A DNA stretch of 64,000 nt from Klebsiella huaxiensis (GCF_003261575.2 NZ_CP036175.1:2294001-2358000); one strand, 5' to 3'; counted from the first letter of the stretch, positions 50,542 through 59,389 are shown. The notes: generated by a model from the letters alone, not told the origin. Numbers and translations are program-made.

Positions 50542-52287
50542 GTGCAAAAGAACAAAATTAAGTCAGCCGCCAATTTTACCCCGATCCGTTTTGGGTTGCT
50601 GTGCGTGGCGATTCTCAGTTGTCTTGGGCTGCTATTGGCTCGAGTGGGCTGGCTACAAATTGTCTCCCCAGACAACCTGGTTAAACAAGAGGATATGCGC
50701 TCCTTGCGCGAGGAGCCTGTTGACGTTCAACGTGGGATGATTAGCGATCGCGAAGGCCGTCCGCTGGCGGTTAGCGTTCCAGTGAGTGCTATCTGGATTG
50801 ATCCGCAAACCACCCTTGAAAAGGGGGGCGTAGGATACGGTCCGCGCTGGCAGGCGATGGGCGAGGCTCTACATCTCAACCTTAGCGAACTGGCCCATCG
50901 CGTTGAATCGCATCCTCATGCGCGTTTTCTCTATCTGGCGCGCCAGATAAACCCAGAGCAGGCGGAATGGATCGACAAACTCCGCCTGCCGGGCATCAAT
51001 CTGCGCGATGAGTCGCGACGTTTTTATCCTGCGGGACACGTTGCCGCGAATCTGCTGGGGTTTACTAATGTTGATAACCAGGGCATTGAAGGAGTAGAGA
51101 AAAGCTTTAACGCGCAGCTGATGGGTCAGCCAGGGCGTCGGCTGGTGCGTAAAGATCGCCACGGCAACGTTATCGAAAATATCACTGAAGTTGCGGCCGT
51201 CCCTGCGCATAATTTGCAGTTGAGTATCGATGAACGACTGCAAACGGTCACGGAAGACGCGCTGGATAATGCCGTACGCTGGAATAAAGCGGAATCAGGC
51301 GCAGCAGTATTGATTAAGATTGATACCGGAGAGATTCTGTCGATGGCCAGCTATCCGGATTTCAACCCTAATAATCGCGATGATGCGAAGCTGGATGATT
51401 TCCGCAATCGCGCAATAAGCGATACTTTTGAGCCTGGCTCAACGGTAAAACCGCTGGTGCTCATGACTGCGCTACAGCAGGGGATTGTTCAGCCGGATAG
51501 CGTGGTGGATACCCATCCGTTTATCCTCGACGGCCATCGAATTCGCGACGTGGGCTATTATCCGGAATTAACCCTCACCGGTATCCTGCAAAAATCCAGC
51601 GATACCGGCGTTTCACATTTATCTCTGGCCATGCCGGTCCAGCATCTCATCGATACCTATAAAGCGTTCGGTTTTGGCGACTCAACCGGATTAGGGCTGA
51701 CCGGTGAAAGCGCCGGGCTGATGCCACAGCGTCGCTACTGGGGGCAGTTGGACCGGGCGACCTTTGCTTTTGGCTATGGTCTGATGGTGACGCCGCTACA
51801 GCTGGCGCATGTTTATGCCACCATCGGTGGCTACGGCATCGAACGCCCGCTATCGATCACCCGCATCGATCCGCCGGTTATGGGGACACGGGTGATGCCA
51901 GAACAGATTGTGCATGAAGTCGAACATATGATGGAGAGCGTAGCCTTACCGGGCGGCGGAGGCACTAAAGCCGCGGTACGCGACTACCGGGTGGCGGTAA
52001 AAACCGGTACCGCAAAAAAAATCGGTCCCGATGGCAAATACATTGATAAGTACGTCGCTTATACCGCAGGCGTTGCGCCGGCCAGCAACCCGAAATTTGC
52101 GCTGGTGGTGGTGATGAACGACCCCAGCAACGGGTCGTATTACGGCGGGGCGGTTTCTGCGCCGGTATTCAGCCAGATCATGGGCGATGTCCTGCGCCTG
52201 GAGAACGTTATGCCGGATGGAATGCCGCAGGATTCAGAAAACCTCATCGTAATGCACAACGGCGAGGCCTTGTCCCCCGCGCTGTAA
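50542..52287 (+). CDS. FtsI paralogue, PBP3SAL-type peptidoglycan transpeptidase
   Basis: This 581-residue class B penicillin-binding protein has a membrane anchor (about 17-36), a pedestal domain with RGMISDREGRPLAVSV, and a transpeptidase domain with FEPGSTVKPL (nucleophilic Ser), SSD of LQKSSDTGVSHL, and KTGTAKK. The gene lies between cspC and rlmA, as for Salmonella PBP3SAL, the acid-induced alternative divisome enzyme; E. coli K-12 lacks it. The true ftsI would be in the dcw cluster. I chose GTG 50542 with GGAG five bases upstream rather than the TTG at 50518. Confidence 0.9.
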   Translation: MQKNKIKSAANFTPIRFGLLCVAILSCLGLLLARVGWLQIVSPDNLVKQEDMRSLREEPVDVQRGMISDREGRPLAVSVPVSAIWIDPQTTLEKGGVGYGPRWQAMGEALHLNLSELAHRVESHPHARFLYLARQINPEQAEWIDKLRLPGINLRDESRRFYPAGHVAANLLGFTNVDNQGIEGVEKSFNAQLMGQPGRRLVRKDRHGNVIENITEVAAVPAHNLQLSIDERLQTVTEDALDNAVRWNKAESGAAVLIKIDTGEILSMASYPDFNPNNRDDAKLDDFRNRAISDTFEPGSTVKPLVLMTALQQGIVQPDSVVDTHPFILDGHRIRDVGYYPELTLTGILQKSSDTGVSHLSLAMPVQHLIDTYKAFGFGDSTGLGLTGESAGLMPQRRYWGQLDRATFAFGYGLMVTPLQLAHVYATIGGYGIERPLSITRIDPPVMGTRVMPEQIVHEVEHMMESVALPGGGGTKAAVRDYRVAVKTGTAKKIGPDGKYIDKYVAYTAGVAPASNPKFALVVVMNDPSNGSYYGGAVSAPVFSQIMGDVLRLENVMPDGMPQDSENLIVMHNGEALSPAL

Positions 52288-52294
52288 CAGTGGT

Positions 52295-52332
52295 CTGAAA
52301 GGGCGAATAGCGCTACACTTTCGCCCTTTCAG
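52295..52332. terminator. Long inverted repeat between the PBP gene and rlmA
   Basis: CTGAAAGGGCGAA and TTTCGCCCTTTCAG form a stem of 13 bp around TAGCGCTACAC. It begins 8 bp after the PBP stop and ends 16 bp before rlmA. There is no T run, so it may protect or attenuate the transcript. Confidence 0.6.
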
Positions 52333-52348
52333 CGACACCGGAGTTGTC

Positions 52349-53143
52349 ATGTCTTACAGTTGCCCACTTTGCCACGCGCCGCTTGAGCGCCGCGACAATA
52401 GCTATATTTGCCCACAGCGGCATCAGTTCGATCTGGCGAAGGAGGGCTACGTTAATTTGCTGCCGGTGCAGTTTAAGCGGTCTCGCGATCCTGGCGACAG
52501 CGCGGAGATGATGCAGGCCCGTCGGGCGTTTCTCGATGCGGGTCATTATCAACCTCTGCGAGATGCTATCAGCGCTTATCTGCAAACCTTCGCTCCGATT
52601 GATTTACTGGATATCGGCTGTGGGGAAGGGTATTACACTCATGCTTTTGCTGCCATTGCCGCCCATAGCTGGGGGCTGGATGTTTCTAAATCCGCTATTC
52701 GCGCCGCGGCTAAACGTTATCCGCAAGTCAATTTTTGCGTCGCATCCAGCCAGCGCTTGCCGTTTGACGATGCCAGCCTTGATGCGGTCGTGCGAATTTA
52801 TGCCCCGTGTAATGCTCAAGAGCTGGCGCGTGTTGTCAGGCCCGGCGGCTGGGTCATTACCGCGACGCCTGGCCCGCGTCATTTATTGGAACTCAAAGGA
52901 TTAATTTACGACGACGTGCGCCTGCATGAGCAGAACACAGAAGAGATGACGGGATTCACGTTATGCCACCAGCAGCAGCTGGCCTATCCAATGCAGCTAA
53001 ATGGAAGTGAGGCAGAAGCGTTACTGCAGATGACGCCGTTTGCGTGGCGGGCAAAACCGGCGGTTCGAGAAACCTTACGTCAGCAGGAACTATTCAGCTG
53101 CCAGACCGATTTTGCGATTCACTGCTGGCAGCGCGATGTCTGA
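52349..53143 (+). CDS. rlmA: 23S rRNA m1G745 methyltransferase RlmA
   Basis: RlmA(I) methylates G745 of 23S rRNA with SAM. The 264-residue protein has an N-terminal zinc ribbon with ligands Cys5, Cys8, Cys21 and His25, and a Rossmann domain with LLDIGCGEGYYT. FKRSRDPGDS and TPFAWRAKP are typical of the family. It is five residues shorter than E. coli RlmA. It ends three bases before the convergent mntP stop. Confidence 0.95.
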   Translation: MSYSCPLCHAPLERRDNSYICPQRHQFDLAKEGYVNLLPVQFKRSRDPGDSAEMMQARRAFLDAGHYQPLRDAISAYLQTFAPIDLLDIGCGEGYYTHAFAAIAAHSWGLDVSKSAIRAAAKRYPQVNFCVASSQRLPFDDASLDAVVRIYAPCNAQELARVVRPGGWVITATPGPRHLLELKGLIYDDVRLHEQNTEEMTGFTLCHQQQLAYPMQLNGSEAEALLQMTPFAWRAKPAVRETLRQQELFSCQTDFAIHCWQRDV

Positions 53144-53146
53144 TGG

Positions 53147-53713
53147 CTAGCCGGCAAAATGGCTCCAGAGTATTTGGGCGCCGATGCCAATCAGAACGAT
53201 ACCACCCAGTATTTCGGCCCGTTTGCCCAGCAGCGGGCCGATAAAGCGTCCTACCATAATGCCCAGCGTCGACATCATCAACGTGGCACAACCGATAGCC
53301 AGCGCGGTGGCGATAATATTGACCTGTAAGAACGCCAGACCAACGCCGACAGCCATTGCATCGAGACTGGTTGCGAAAGCGGTGGTAACCAGCAGCCAGA
53401 AACCGTGACGGCGGGGAGCTTCGCACTCTTCGTCATCGTTGCCGCGAAATCCTTCGATAACCATACGACCGCCGAGAAACACCAGCAGTATGAAGGCAAT
53501 CCAGTGATTCCATTCGAGAACGAACTGGCTGGCCAGCATCCCCATTCCCCAACCGACGAGCGGGGTGAGCGTTTCGATAGCGCCAAAGATGAGACCCGTG
53601 CGCAGGGCTTCGGAAAATTTGGGTTTATGGAGGGTCGCGCCCTTACCGATAGAAGCCGCGAAGGCGTCCATGGACATGCCGAAGGCAAGAAGAATGGTAG
53701 CGGAAATATTCAT
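53147..53713 (-). CDS. mntP: Manganese efflux pump MntP
   Basis: MntP exports excess Mn(II) from the cytoplasm. The 188-residue protein has six membrane helices in two inverted repeats, each with a conserved acidic patch: FGMSMDAFAASIGKGA in the first and VTTAFATSLDAMAVGVG in the second. The leader of more than 200 bases contains a yybP-ykoY riboswitch, and MntR- and Fur-like sites lie further upstream. This is the control pattern known for E. coli mntP. Confidence 0.95.
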   Translation of the reverse strand: MNISATILLAFGMSMDAFAASIGKGATLHKPKFSEALRTGLIFGAIETLTPLVGWGMGMLASQFVLEWNHWIAFILLVFLGGRMVIEGFRGNDDEECEAPRRHGFWLLVTTAFATSLDAMAVGVGLAFLQVNIIATALAIGCATLMMSTLGIMVGRFIGPLLGKRAEILGGIVLIGIGAQILWSHFAG

Positions 53714-53743
53714 TAGAGCGTCCTGACCGGGGATAATCCATAT

Positions 53744-53935
53744 GACACATCGCTACCCCCAGTAAGCATACGCAGCTCATCCTGATGATGAAGCGCTGCG
53801 TACAGCAGTGATGTGTCTATGGTCTCGCCTGATTGAATACTCTCTTCAACCCGTACGTGCCACGTTTTGCAACGAGTATGTTGACACGTACATTTCCTGA
53901 CTGGCAGGAAATCGGCTACTCCCCAACGACGGGCG
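53744..53935 (-). promoter_or_regulatory. yybP-ykoY manganese riboswitch in the mntP leader
   Basis: Read on the minus strand, the leader has the diagnostic GGGGAGTAGCC (53924-53914) and, about 90 bases later, GGCGAGACC (53829-53821), the two conserved loops of the Mn2+ aptamer. Downstream, GACACATC (53744-53751 on plus) and GATGTGTC (53810-53817) pair to form a long hairpin that includes TACGCAGC/GCTGCGTA. This is a plausible expression platform before the ribosome site of mntP. Confidence 0.88.
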
Positions 53936-53998
53936 CAACCTTAACATAATTTTAGAATATAAAACAATAACAGAGTTAGGTTATTTTGATAACTAAAT

Positions 53999-54017
53999 GA
54001 TAACGATTTTCATTTTA
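53999..54017. promoter_or_regulatory. Fur-like box upstream of mntP
   Basis: GATAACGATTTTCATTTTA matches 14 of 19 positions of the Fur consensus GATAATGATAATCATTATC. It lies about 65 bp upstream of the riboswitch. Fur has been reported to act at mntP in E. coli. Confidence 0.5.
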
Positions 54018-54069
54018 ATTTAGGCGTAAATGACTCGTTAATAAATATGAGGATATTAGACGGATGAAA

Positions 54070-54085
54070 TATAGCACTGGCTATA
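54070..54085. promoter_or_regulatory. MntR-like palindrome 1
   Basis: TATAGC-ACTG-GCTATA is a perfect 6-4-6 palindrome that resembles the MntR operator (CATAGC-N4-GCTATG core). It lies 41 bp from a second copy, between mntP and yobD. Confidence 0.5.
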
Positions 54086-54110
54086 CATCATCCGTTGGGA
54101 AATAGTGAGA

Positions 54111-54126
54111 CATAGCGTGAGCTATA
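54111..54126. promoter_or_regulatory. MntR-like palindrome 2
   Basis: CATAGC-GTGA-GCTATA fits the MntR operator core with one change. It ends 8 bp before the yobD stop codon. MntR activates mntP in E. coli, so an upstream site is expected; which of the two copies binds is unknown. Confidence 0.55.
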
Positions 54127-54134
54127 TTTCTAAC

Positions 54135-54593
54135 TTATTGAGTTGAAACAAGAAGTTTGTAAATCTTCTCCAGGTCGTCGATATTGCGTACACGAATAAG
54201 TAAACGGCGTTGCTCTAATTGCATCACCAATACGCCATCTTCCGATAAATTCATCTCTTTAATTCGCTTATATTCAATCCAGATATTGGCGAAGAAAAAA
54301 CCACTCTTTTTGAAGATGATCTTCGGAGCGCGGATCCAGAACAGATACAGTCCCATTAATGCCAGGGCAGATAATAACCAGGTGGTGATAAGTTCGCCCT
54401 GGTTGGCCATATTGTTGTAAATCAGTATCCCGATAAGGCCGACGAAAATAATGCCATCAACACGACTGCGGCGGAGCAGGGGGATAGCCAGCAGACTTGG
54501 GCCGTTACGACGCGGCATAATGAACTGGTCGTAAATCGCAAAAGCGAGCAGAACGAGAATAAACAGGATTAACACCAGGTCCGTGATTGTCAT
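54135..54593 (-). CDS. yobD: YobD, DUF986 inner-membrane protein
   Basis: The 152-residue protein starts MTITDLVLILFILVLLAFAI and has about three membrane helices in its first 95 residues, then a soluble end with EDGVLVMQLEQRRLLIRVRN. Length and sequence agree with E. coli YobD. The function is unknown. ATG 54593 is chosen over a longer reading that would run into the manZ terminator. It lies downstream of manXYZ on the same strand, and the terminator between them suggests separate or reduced expression. Confidence 0.92.
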   Translation of the reverse strand: MTITDLVLILFILVLLAFAIYDQFIMPRRNGPSLLAIPLLRRSRVDGIIFVGLIGILIYNNMANQGELITTWLLSALALMGLYLFWIRAPKIIFKKSGFFFANIWIEYKRIKEMNLSEDGVLVMQLEQRRLLIRVRNIDDLEKIYKLLVSTQ

Positions 54594-54603
54594 CCATCCT
54601 CCA

Positions 54604-54632
54604 AATAAAAAAGCCGGGGGCAAGCCCCCGGC
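54604..54632 (-). terminator. Intrinsic terminator after manXYZ
   Basis: On the minus strand GCCGGGGGC and GCCCCCGGC form a very stable stem with a TT loop, followed by T6. It ends the mannose PTS operon. Confidence 0.92.
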
Positions 54633-54646
54633 GCACAACACAATAA

Positions 54647-55498
54647 TTACAGGCCCAGCAGGCCGACAGCGTAGCCCGCGATACCGATGACGAAGAAGCC
54701 AACGATGATCCACAGGGCGTTTACTTTCTTACGCAGCAGCCACATACAAGCGAAGGTCAGCAGCAGTGGCACCAGGCCCGGCATCAGCTGGTCAAGGATG
54801 GTCTGCACGGTAGTGACGCGAGTCTGGCCATCCTGACCGGTGATCGTAGAAACCACCAGCGGGATGTTCACGTGCGTCCACTTGTTAACCAGCGCTCCCA
54901 TAACAAACAGGCCAAGGATTGACGCCCCCTCTGTCAGTTTCTGCAGGAAGCCGCCGCCCATATCTTTAACGATGTCGATACCTTTACGGTAACCGTACGC
55001 TACGCCGTAATAGCGGGTCAGCAGGCGTACTGCGTTAAACAGGATAAAGAACAGCAGGGGACCAAGCAGGCTGCCGCTCATCGCGATACCTGCACCCAGC
55101 GCGGCGAATACCGGACGAACGGTGCCCCAGAAGATTGGGTCGCCTACGCCCGCCAGAGGGCCCATCAGACCAACTTTGATACCGTTGATGGCACCATCGT
55201 CGATTTCTGCGCCGTTAGCACGCTGCTCTTCCATCGCCAGCGTTACGCCGAGAACTGGCGCGGCAACGTATGGGTGGGTATTAAAGAACTCAAGGTGACG
55301 TTTAATCGCCTGTTTACGCGCATCGTTGTTCTCCGGATACAGGCGACGAATTGCCGGTACCATAGAGAAGCAGAAGCCCAGCGCCTGCATACGTTCGAAG
55401 TTCCATGAACCCTGGAACAGGTTAGAACGAATGAACACGCCACGAATATCACTCTGAGTGAGTTTTTTCTCGGTGGTATTTTTAGTCATATCAACCAT
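54647..55498 (-). CDS. manZ: Mannose PTS permease component IID
   Basis: ManZ is the IID membrane subunit of the mannose/glucosamine phosphotransferase system and, with ManY, forms the sugar channel. The 283-residue protein has the family block SNLFQGSWNFERMQALGF and GLMGPLAGVGDPIFWGTVRP, with membrane segments concentrated at the C terminus. ATG 55498 (MVDMTKN) is chosen over an ATG three codons upstream because AGGTGAG sits at the right distance and the length matches E. coli. It is the last gene of manXYZ. Confidence 0.97.
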   Translation of the reverse strand: MVDMTKNTTEKKLTQSDIRGVFIRSNLFQGSWNFERMQALGFCFSMVPAIRRLYPENNDARKQAIKRHLEFFNTHPYVAAPVLGVTLAMEEQRANGAEIDDGAINGIKVGLMGPLAGVGDPIFWGTVRPVFAALGAGIAMSGSLLGPLLFFILFNAVRLLTRYYGVAYGYRKGIDIVKDMGGGFLQKLTEGASILGLFVMGALVNKWTHVNIPLVVSTITGQDGQTRVTTVQTILDQLMPGLVPLLLTFACMWLLRKKVNALWIIVGFFVIGIAGYAVGLLGL

Positions 55499-55510
55499 TT
55501 CGCTCACCTG

Positions 55511-56311
55511 TTAGTCCAGTTCGTTATCGAGATCGTTATTACCAGCAGCCTGCGCTGGCGCACCCGCTACGCGGTTATATTTCGGGCTCAGTTGGATGTA
55601 GAGGACAGCCATTACTGTACCAATCACGCCCAGAGCAACCAGGTTGAAATCGGTGAATGCAGCGGTAACGAAGCCCAGGTAGAAGAACGGCATCAGGTAG
55701 CCTGCGCGCATCATGTTGATGACCATCGCGTAACCGACTACCACGATCATGCCACCTGCGATGTTCAGACCGCCAGTTACCACTTCAGGAATGGCGTTCA
55801 GCAGACCCTGTACTTCGCTGGTGCCGACGGAGATCGCCACGATAACCGCAGGGATAGCGATACGCATGGCCTGCAGGAACAGAGACGAAACGTGAAGCCA
55901 GGAAATGGCCGTCAGGTTTCCACTCTCTGCGGCTTTATCCGCAGCGTGCTGGAAAGCAACGGTGATGGTACGAACGATAATGGTCAGAACCTGGCCTGCT
56001 GCTGCCAGTGGGATAGCCAGCGCGATACCAGCGCCAATGCTCTGGTGACCTGCGATAACCAGAACGGTTGAGATGATTGACGCTAAAGCGGCATCAGGCG
56101 CAACGGCGGCACCGATGTTCATCCAGCCCAAAGCGATCATTTCCAGGGTACCACCGATGATGATACCCGTTTTCATATCACCGAGAACGGCGCCAATCAG
56201 CGTACAGGCCACCAGCGGACGGTGGAACTGAAATTCATCAAGTACCGACTCCATACCCGCAATACACGCGACGATGAACACCAGCACAATCTGAAGAAGG
56301 GTAATCTCCAT
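55511..56311 (-). CDS. manY: Mannose PTS permease component IIC
   Basis: ManY is the IIC membrane subunit of the mannose PTS. The 266-residue protein is mainly hydrophobic, with many helices. It contains the EII-Sor signature GMESVLDEFQFHRPLVACTLIGAVLGDMKTG (about 20-50) and a hydrophilic tail ending DNDLDNELD. It starts 56 bases after manX and ends 12 bases before manZ, consistent with one operon. Confidence 0.97.
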   Translation of the reverse strand: MEITLLQIVLVFIVACIAGMESVLDEFQFHRPLVACTLIGAVLGDMKTGIIIGGTLEMIALGWMNIGAAVAPDAALASIISTVLVIAGHQSIGAGIALAIPLAAAGQVLTIIVRTITVAFQHAADKAAESGNLTAISWLHVSSLFLQAMRIAIPAVIVAISVGTSEVQGLLNAIPEVVTGGLNIAGGMIVVVGYAMVINMMRAGYLMPFFYLGFVTAAFTDFNLVALGVIGTVMAVLYIQLSPKYNRVAGAPAQAAGNNDLDNELD

Positions 56312-56367
56312 TGTACTTCTCCTGTTGATTAAGTCTTAAGTTGAAAATTGGGTTGTGGTCCGTAAGG

Positions 56368-57339
56368 TTACTTATTCACCTTACCGATCAGATCCATCAT
56401 TTTCAGTTTCTGGTCTGTGGAAACTTTGCGAGCTTCCAGTTCGATACCGCGAGCATTCAGTTTTTTGAATGCTTCAATATCTTTCTCATCGACCGAAATA
56501 GCGTTGTTCACCTGCGTTTTGCCCTGACGGTAAGCCATACCGCCGATGTTGACAGTGGTGATGTTCACCCCACCTTCTACAACGCGCTCAACGTCAGTTG
56601 GGTTAGTAAACAGCAGCATGATGCGTTCGCCTGCGTATTTCGGGTTGTTATAGACACGAATCATCTTCGCGACGTCTACAACGTGGGCGGTAACGCCCGG
56701 AGGAGCAACCTGAGTTAGCAGCGTTTTACGCACGGTGTCTGCCGCCACTTCGTCGCTGACGACGATAATGCGGGTAACGTTAGTTTCTTTGGTCCAGCGG
56801 GTAGCGACCTGACCATGGATCAGACGATCATCGATGCGAGCCAGCCCGATGACCATGTAATCTTTCGGCCCCATTGGTTTCAATGGTGCTGCCGCTTTCG
56901 GTGCTGCTGCCTGAACCGGTGCTGGGGCGGCCTTTTCCACCAGCTTCGCTTTCAGTGCTTTCACGCCTTCACGACCGGTTTCCACAGCCAGCGCGACCAG
57001 TTCATCGAACGACGGGTTATCGTCGCGCGCCATCAGTGTTTCCACCAGCATCGGGATGTTTACACCCGCGATGACTTCATAATGTTCTTTATCGACGACA
57101 ATGCGGCTAGCTGCGTTAAACGGGCTGCCTCCCCATGTATCGACGAGAAATAACACGCCTTTTGCTGTATCCAGCTTCGCTAGCTGAGCGTTGTACTTCT
57201 CAATCAACGTTTCTGCGTTTTCGCCAGGAACGAAATCGATCCAGCCAACGTTTTCCTGTTCGCCCAACAGCATTTCTGCCGTTTTCAACAGCTGTTCTGC
57301 AGCCCAACCATGTGTGCCTATTACAATAGCAATCGTCAC
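56368..57339 (-). CDS. manX: Mannose PTS cytoplasmic component IIAB
   Basis: ManX receives phosphate from HPr on the IIA domain and passes it through IIB to incoming mannose, glucose or glucosamine. The 323-residue protein has the IIA domain with His10 (IGTHGWAAEQLL), an Ala/Pro-rich linker (about 135-158), and the IIB domain with His175 (DDRLIHGQV). It is the first gene of manXYZ. A long upstream region holds a palindrome suited to Mlc/NagC control. Confidence 0.98.
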   Translation of the reverse strand: MTIAIVIGTHGWAAEQLLKTAEMLLGEQENVGWIDFVPGENAETLIEKYNAQLAKLDTAKGVLFLVDTWGGSPFNAASRIVVDKEHYEVIAGVNIPMLVETLMARDDNPSFDELVALAVETGREGVKALKAKLVEKAAPAPVQAAAPKAAAPLKPMGPKDYMVIGLARIDDRLIHGQVATRWTKETNVTRIIVVSDEVAADTVRKTLLTQVAPPGVTAHVVDVAKMIRVYNNPKYAGERIMLLFTNPTDVERVVEGGVNITTVNIGGMAYRQGKTQVNNAISVDEKDIEAFKKLNARGIELEARKVSTDQKLKMMDLIGKVNK

Positions 57340-57785
57340 TTGCTACCTCCTTTATAATCGTGAATGCATCATCTGTTGTGATACATACTGAATCACTCTT
57401 GCGAACAAAATCGATTCAGTAGGGGTGTAAGATATAAAGTAATTACTACAGCGAATTATTTTAGACAGTGAAAAAATAATTAATGTGATGAAGCTCCGCT
57501 AATCATGGATAAGTTTGGGATTATTTTGCAGCGCAAAAAATAGTCTTAGCTATTGCAAAGACAGGTAAATTTTTTCCAATCTAGCTCTATATTTTGATAT
57601 GTTTACGTTCCGTTTAATTACTCAGGAGTATAGGGCATAGCCCGCTATATGGATCGTCACCGACGTCTTTTCACCTTCAGGCACTCGTCTGCCGCCATCA
57701 TCTGCTACGTTTTTTTACCAGCAATAAGTGTCTCGTCTGTGCATGACACAGCGATGACTATGTCTGTCGTTAACTGGAGCTGCTC
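57340..57785. promoter_or_regulatory. manX/yoaE divergent control region with Mlc/NagC-like operator
   Basis: This 446-bp gap has no gene. At 57455-57480 a 26-bp palindrome has arms ATTATTTT and AAAATAAT around a 10-bp centre, in the style of Mlc and NagC sites that repress manXYZ in E. coli. TGTGATACAT near 57379 could be part of a CRP site, but no full CRP palindrome is clear. At 57629-57649 TATAGGGCATAGCCCGCTATA is a second interrupted palindrome nearer yoaE, of unknown role. Confidence 0.55.
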
Positions 57786-59345
57786 ATGGAATTCTTAATG
57801 GATCCCTCTATTTGGGTTGGCTTGCTGACGCTGGTCGTCCTCGAAATCGTATTAGGTATCGACAACCTGGTGTTTATTGCCATCCTTGCTGACAAGCTGC
57901 CGCCAAAACAGCGCGATAAAGCGCGTTTGATCGGACTTTCTCTGGCGCTGTTTATGCGTCTGGGCCTGCTGTCGGTCATCTCCTGGATGGTGACGTTAAC
58001 CAAACCGCTTTTCAGCGTTGCCGATTACGCGTTTTCCGGGCGCGACCTCATCATGCTGCTCGGGGGGATCTTCTTGCTGTTTAAGGCGACCACCGAACTG
58101 CACGAACGGCTGGAAAACCGCCAGCATGATTCCGGTCATGGTAAGGGATACGCAAGTTTCTGGGTGGTAGTACTGCAAATCGTCGTACTTGACGCCGTGT
58201 TCTCGCTGGATGCTGTCATTACGGCGGTCGGGATGGTTAACCATCTGCCGGTGATGATGGCGGCGGTAGTGATTGCGATGGCGGTGATGCTATTGGCTTC
58301 GAAGCCGTTGACCCGCTTCGTCAACCAGCATCCGACGGTCGTCGTGCTCTGTTTGAGCTTCCTGCTGATGATCGGCCTGAGCCTGGTGGCTGAAGGTTTT
58401 GGTTTCCATATACCGAAGGGGTACCTGTACGCCGCAATTGGTTTCTCGATAACCATCGAATTCTTCAACCAGGTGGCGCGCCGTAACTTTATCCGCCACC
58501 AGTCGATGCTGCCGCTGCGTGCGCGAACCGCCGATGCGATCCTGCGTCTGATGGGAGGTCGTAAACAGAGCGTCGTGGCGCACGATAGCGATAACCCATC
58601 CGTGGTGCCGATACCGGAAGGCGCGTTTGCTGAAGAAGAACGCTATATGATTAACGGTGTCCTAACCCTTGCGCAGCGTTCATTGCGCAGCATCATGACG
58701 CCGCGCGGGGAAATCAGCTGGGTGAACGCCGAGCAGAGCGAAGAGGAAATTCGTCGCCAGCTGCTCTCGTCACCGCACAGTTTGTTCCCTGTGTGCCGGG
58801 GCGAGCTGGATGAAATCATCGGTATCGTCCGTGCGAAAGAAATGCTGGTGGCGCTGGAAGCCGGGGATAACGTTGCCGCGCTGGCCTCGGCTTCTCCGGC
58901 GATCGTGGTTCCGGAAACGTTGGATCCGATAAACCTGTTGGGCGTGCTGCGCCGTGCTCGTGGCAGCTTTGTTATCGTGACCAACGAGTTTGGCGTGGTG
59001 CAGGGGCTGGTCACGCCGCTGGACGTGCTGGAGGCGATTGCCGGTGAATTCCCGGACGCTGACGAAACCCCGGAAATAGTCATTGATGGTGATGGCTGGC
59101 TGGTGAAAGGCTCAACCGACGTTCATGCGTTGCAGCAGGCGCTGGGGTTGGATCACCTGGTTGATGAAGATGAAGATATCGCGACGGTTGCCGGGCTGGT
59201 GATCGCGGTCAATGGTCATATCCCTCGCGCGGGTGATGTGCTTGATTTGCCGCCTTTGCAGTTCACGATTGTCGAAGCCAACGACTACCGTGTCGACCTG
59301 GTGCGGGTCGTAAAAGTACGCCAGGATAACGACGAAGAAGAGTAA
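57786..59345 (+). CDS. yoaE: YoaE, TerC/CBS/CorC-HlyC membrane protein
   Basis: The 519-residue protein has an N-terminal TerC domain with about seven membrane helices (1-235, including VVLEIVLGIDNLVFIAI and DAVFSLDAVITAVG, whose Asp residues bind metal in relatives). Two CBS domains (about 300-425) and a C-terminal CorC/HlyC transporter-associated domain (about 435-515) follow. Such proteins are probably metal exporters, perhaps for manganese, but YoaE itself is uncharacterised. It stands alone, divergent from manX. Confidence 0.92.
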   Translation: MEFLMDPSIWVGLLTLVVLEIVLGIDNLVFIAILADKLPPKQRDKARLIGLSLALFMRLGLLSVISWMVTLTKPLFSVADYAFSGRDLIMLLGGIFLLFKATTELHERLENRQHDSGHGKGYASFWVVVLQIVVLDAVFSLDAVITAVGMVNHLPVMMAAVVIAMAVMLLASKPLTRFVNQHPTVVVLCLSFLLMIGLSLVAEGFGFHIPKGYLYAAIGFSITIEFFNQVARRNFIRHQSMLPLRARTADAILRLMGGRKQSVVAHDSDNPSVVPIPEGAFAEEERYMINGVLTLAQRSLRSIMTPRGEISWVNAEQSEEEIRRQLLSSPHSLFPVCRGELDEIIGIVRAKEMLVALEAGDNVAALASASPAIVVPETLDPINLLGVLRRARGSFVIVTNEFGVVQGLVTPLDVLEAIAGEFPDADETPEIVIDGDGWLVKGSTDVHALQQALGLDHLVDEDEDIATVAGLVIAVNGHIPRAGDVLDLPPLQFTIVEANDYRVDLVRVVKVRQDNDEEE

Positions 59346-59351
59346 TGGTTG

Positions 59352-59384
59352 ACCCTGTCGGCCTTATCATGAAGCCGACAGGGT
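59352..59384. terminator. Inverted repeat between yoaE and pdeD
   Basis: ACCCTGTCGGC and GCCGACAGGGT form a perfect 11-bp stem around CTTATCATGAA. It sits between the converging genes and probably serves both, although U tracts are short. Confidence 0.75.
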
Positions 59385-59389
59385 ATTCT

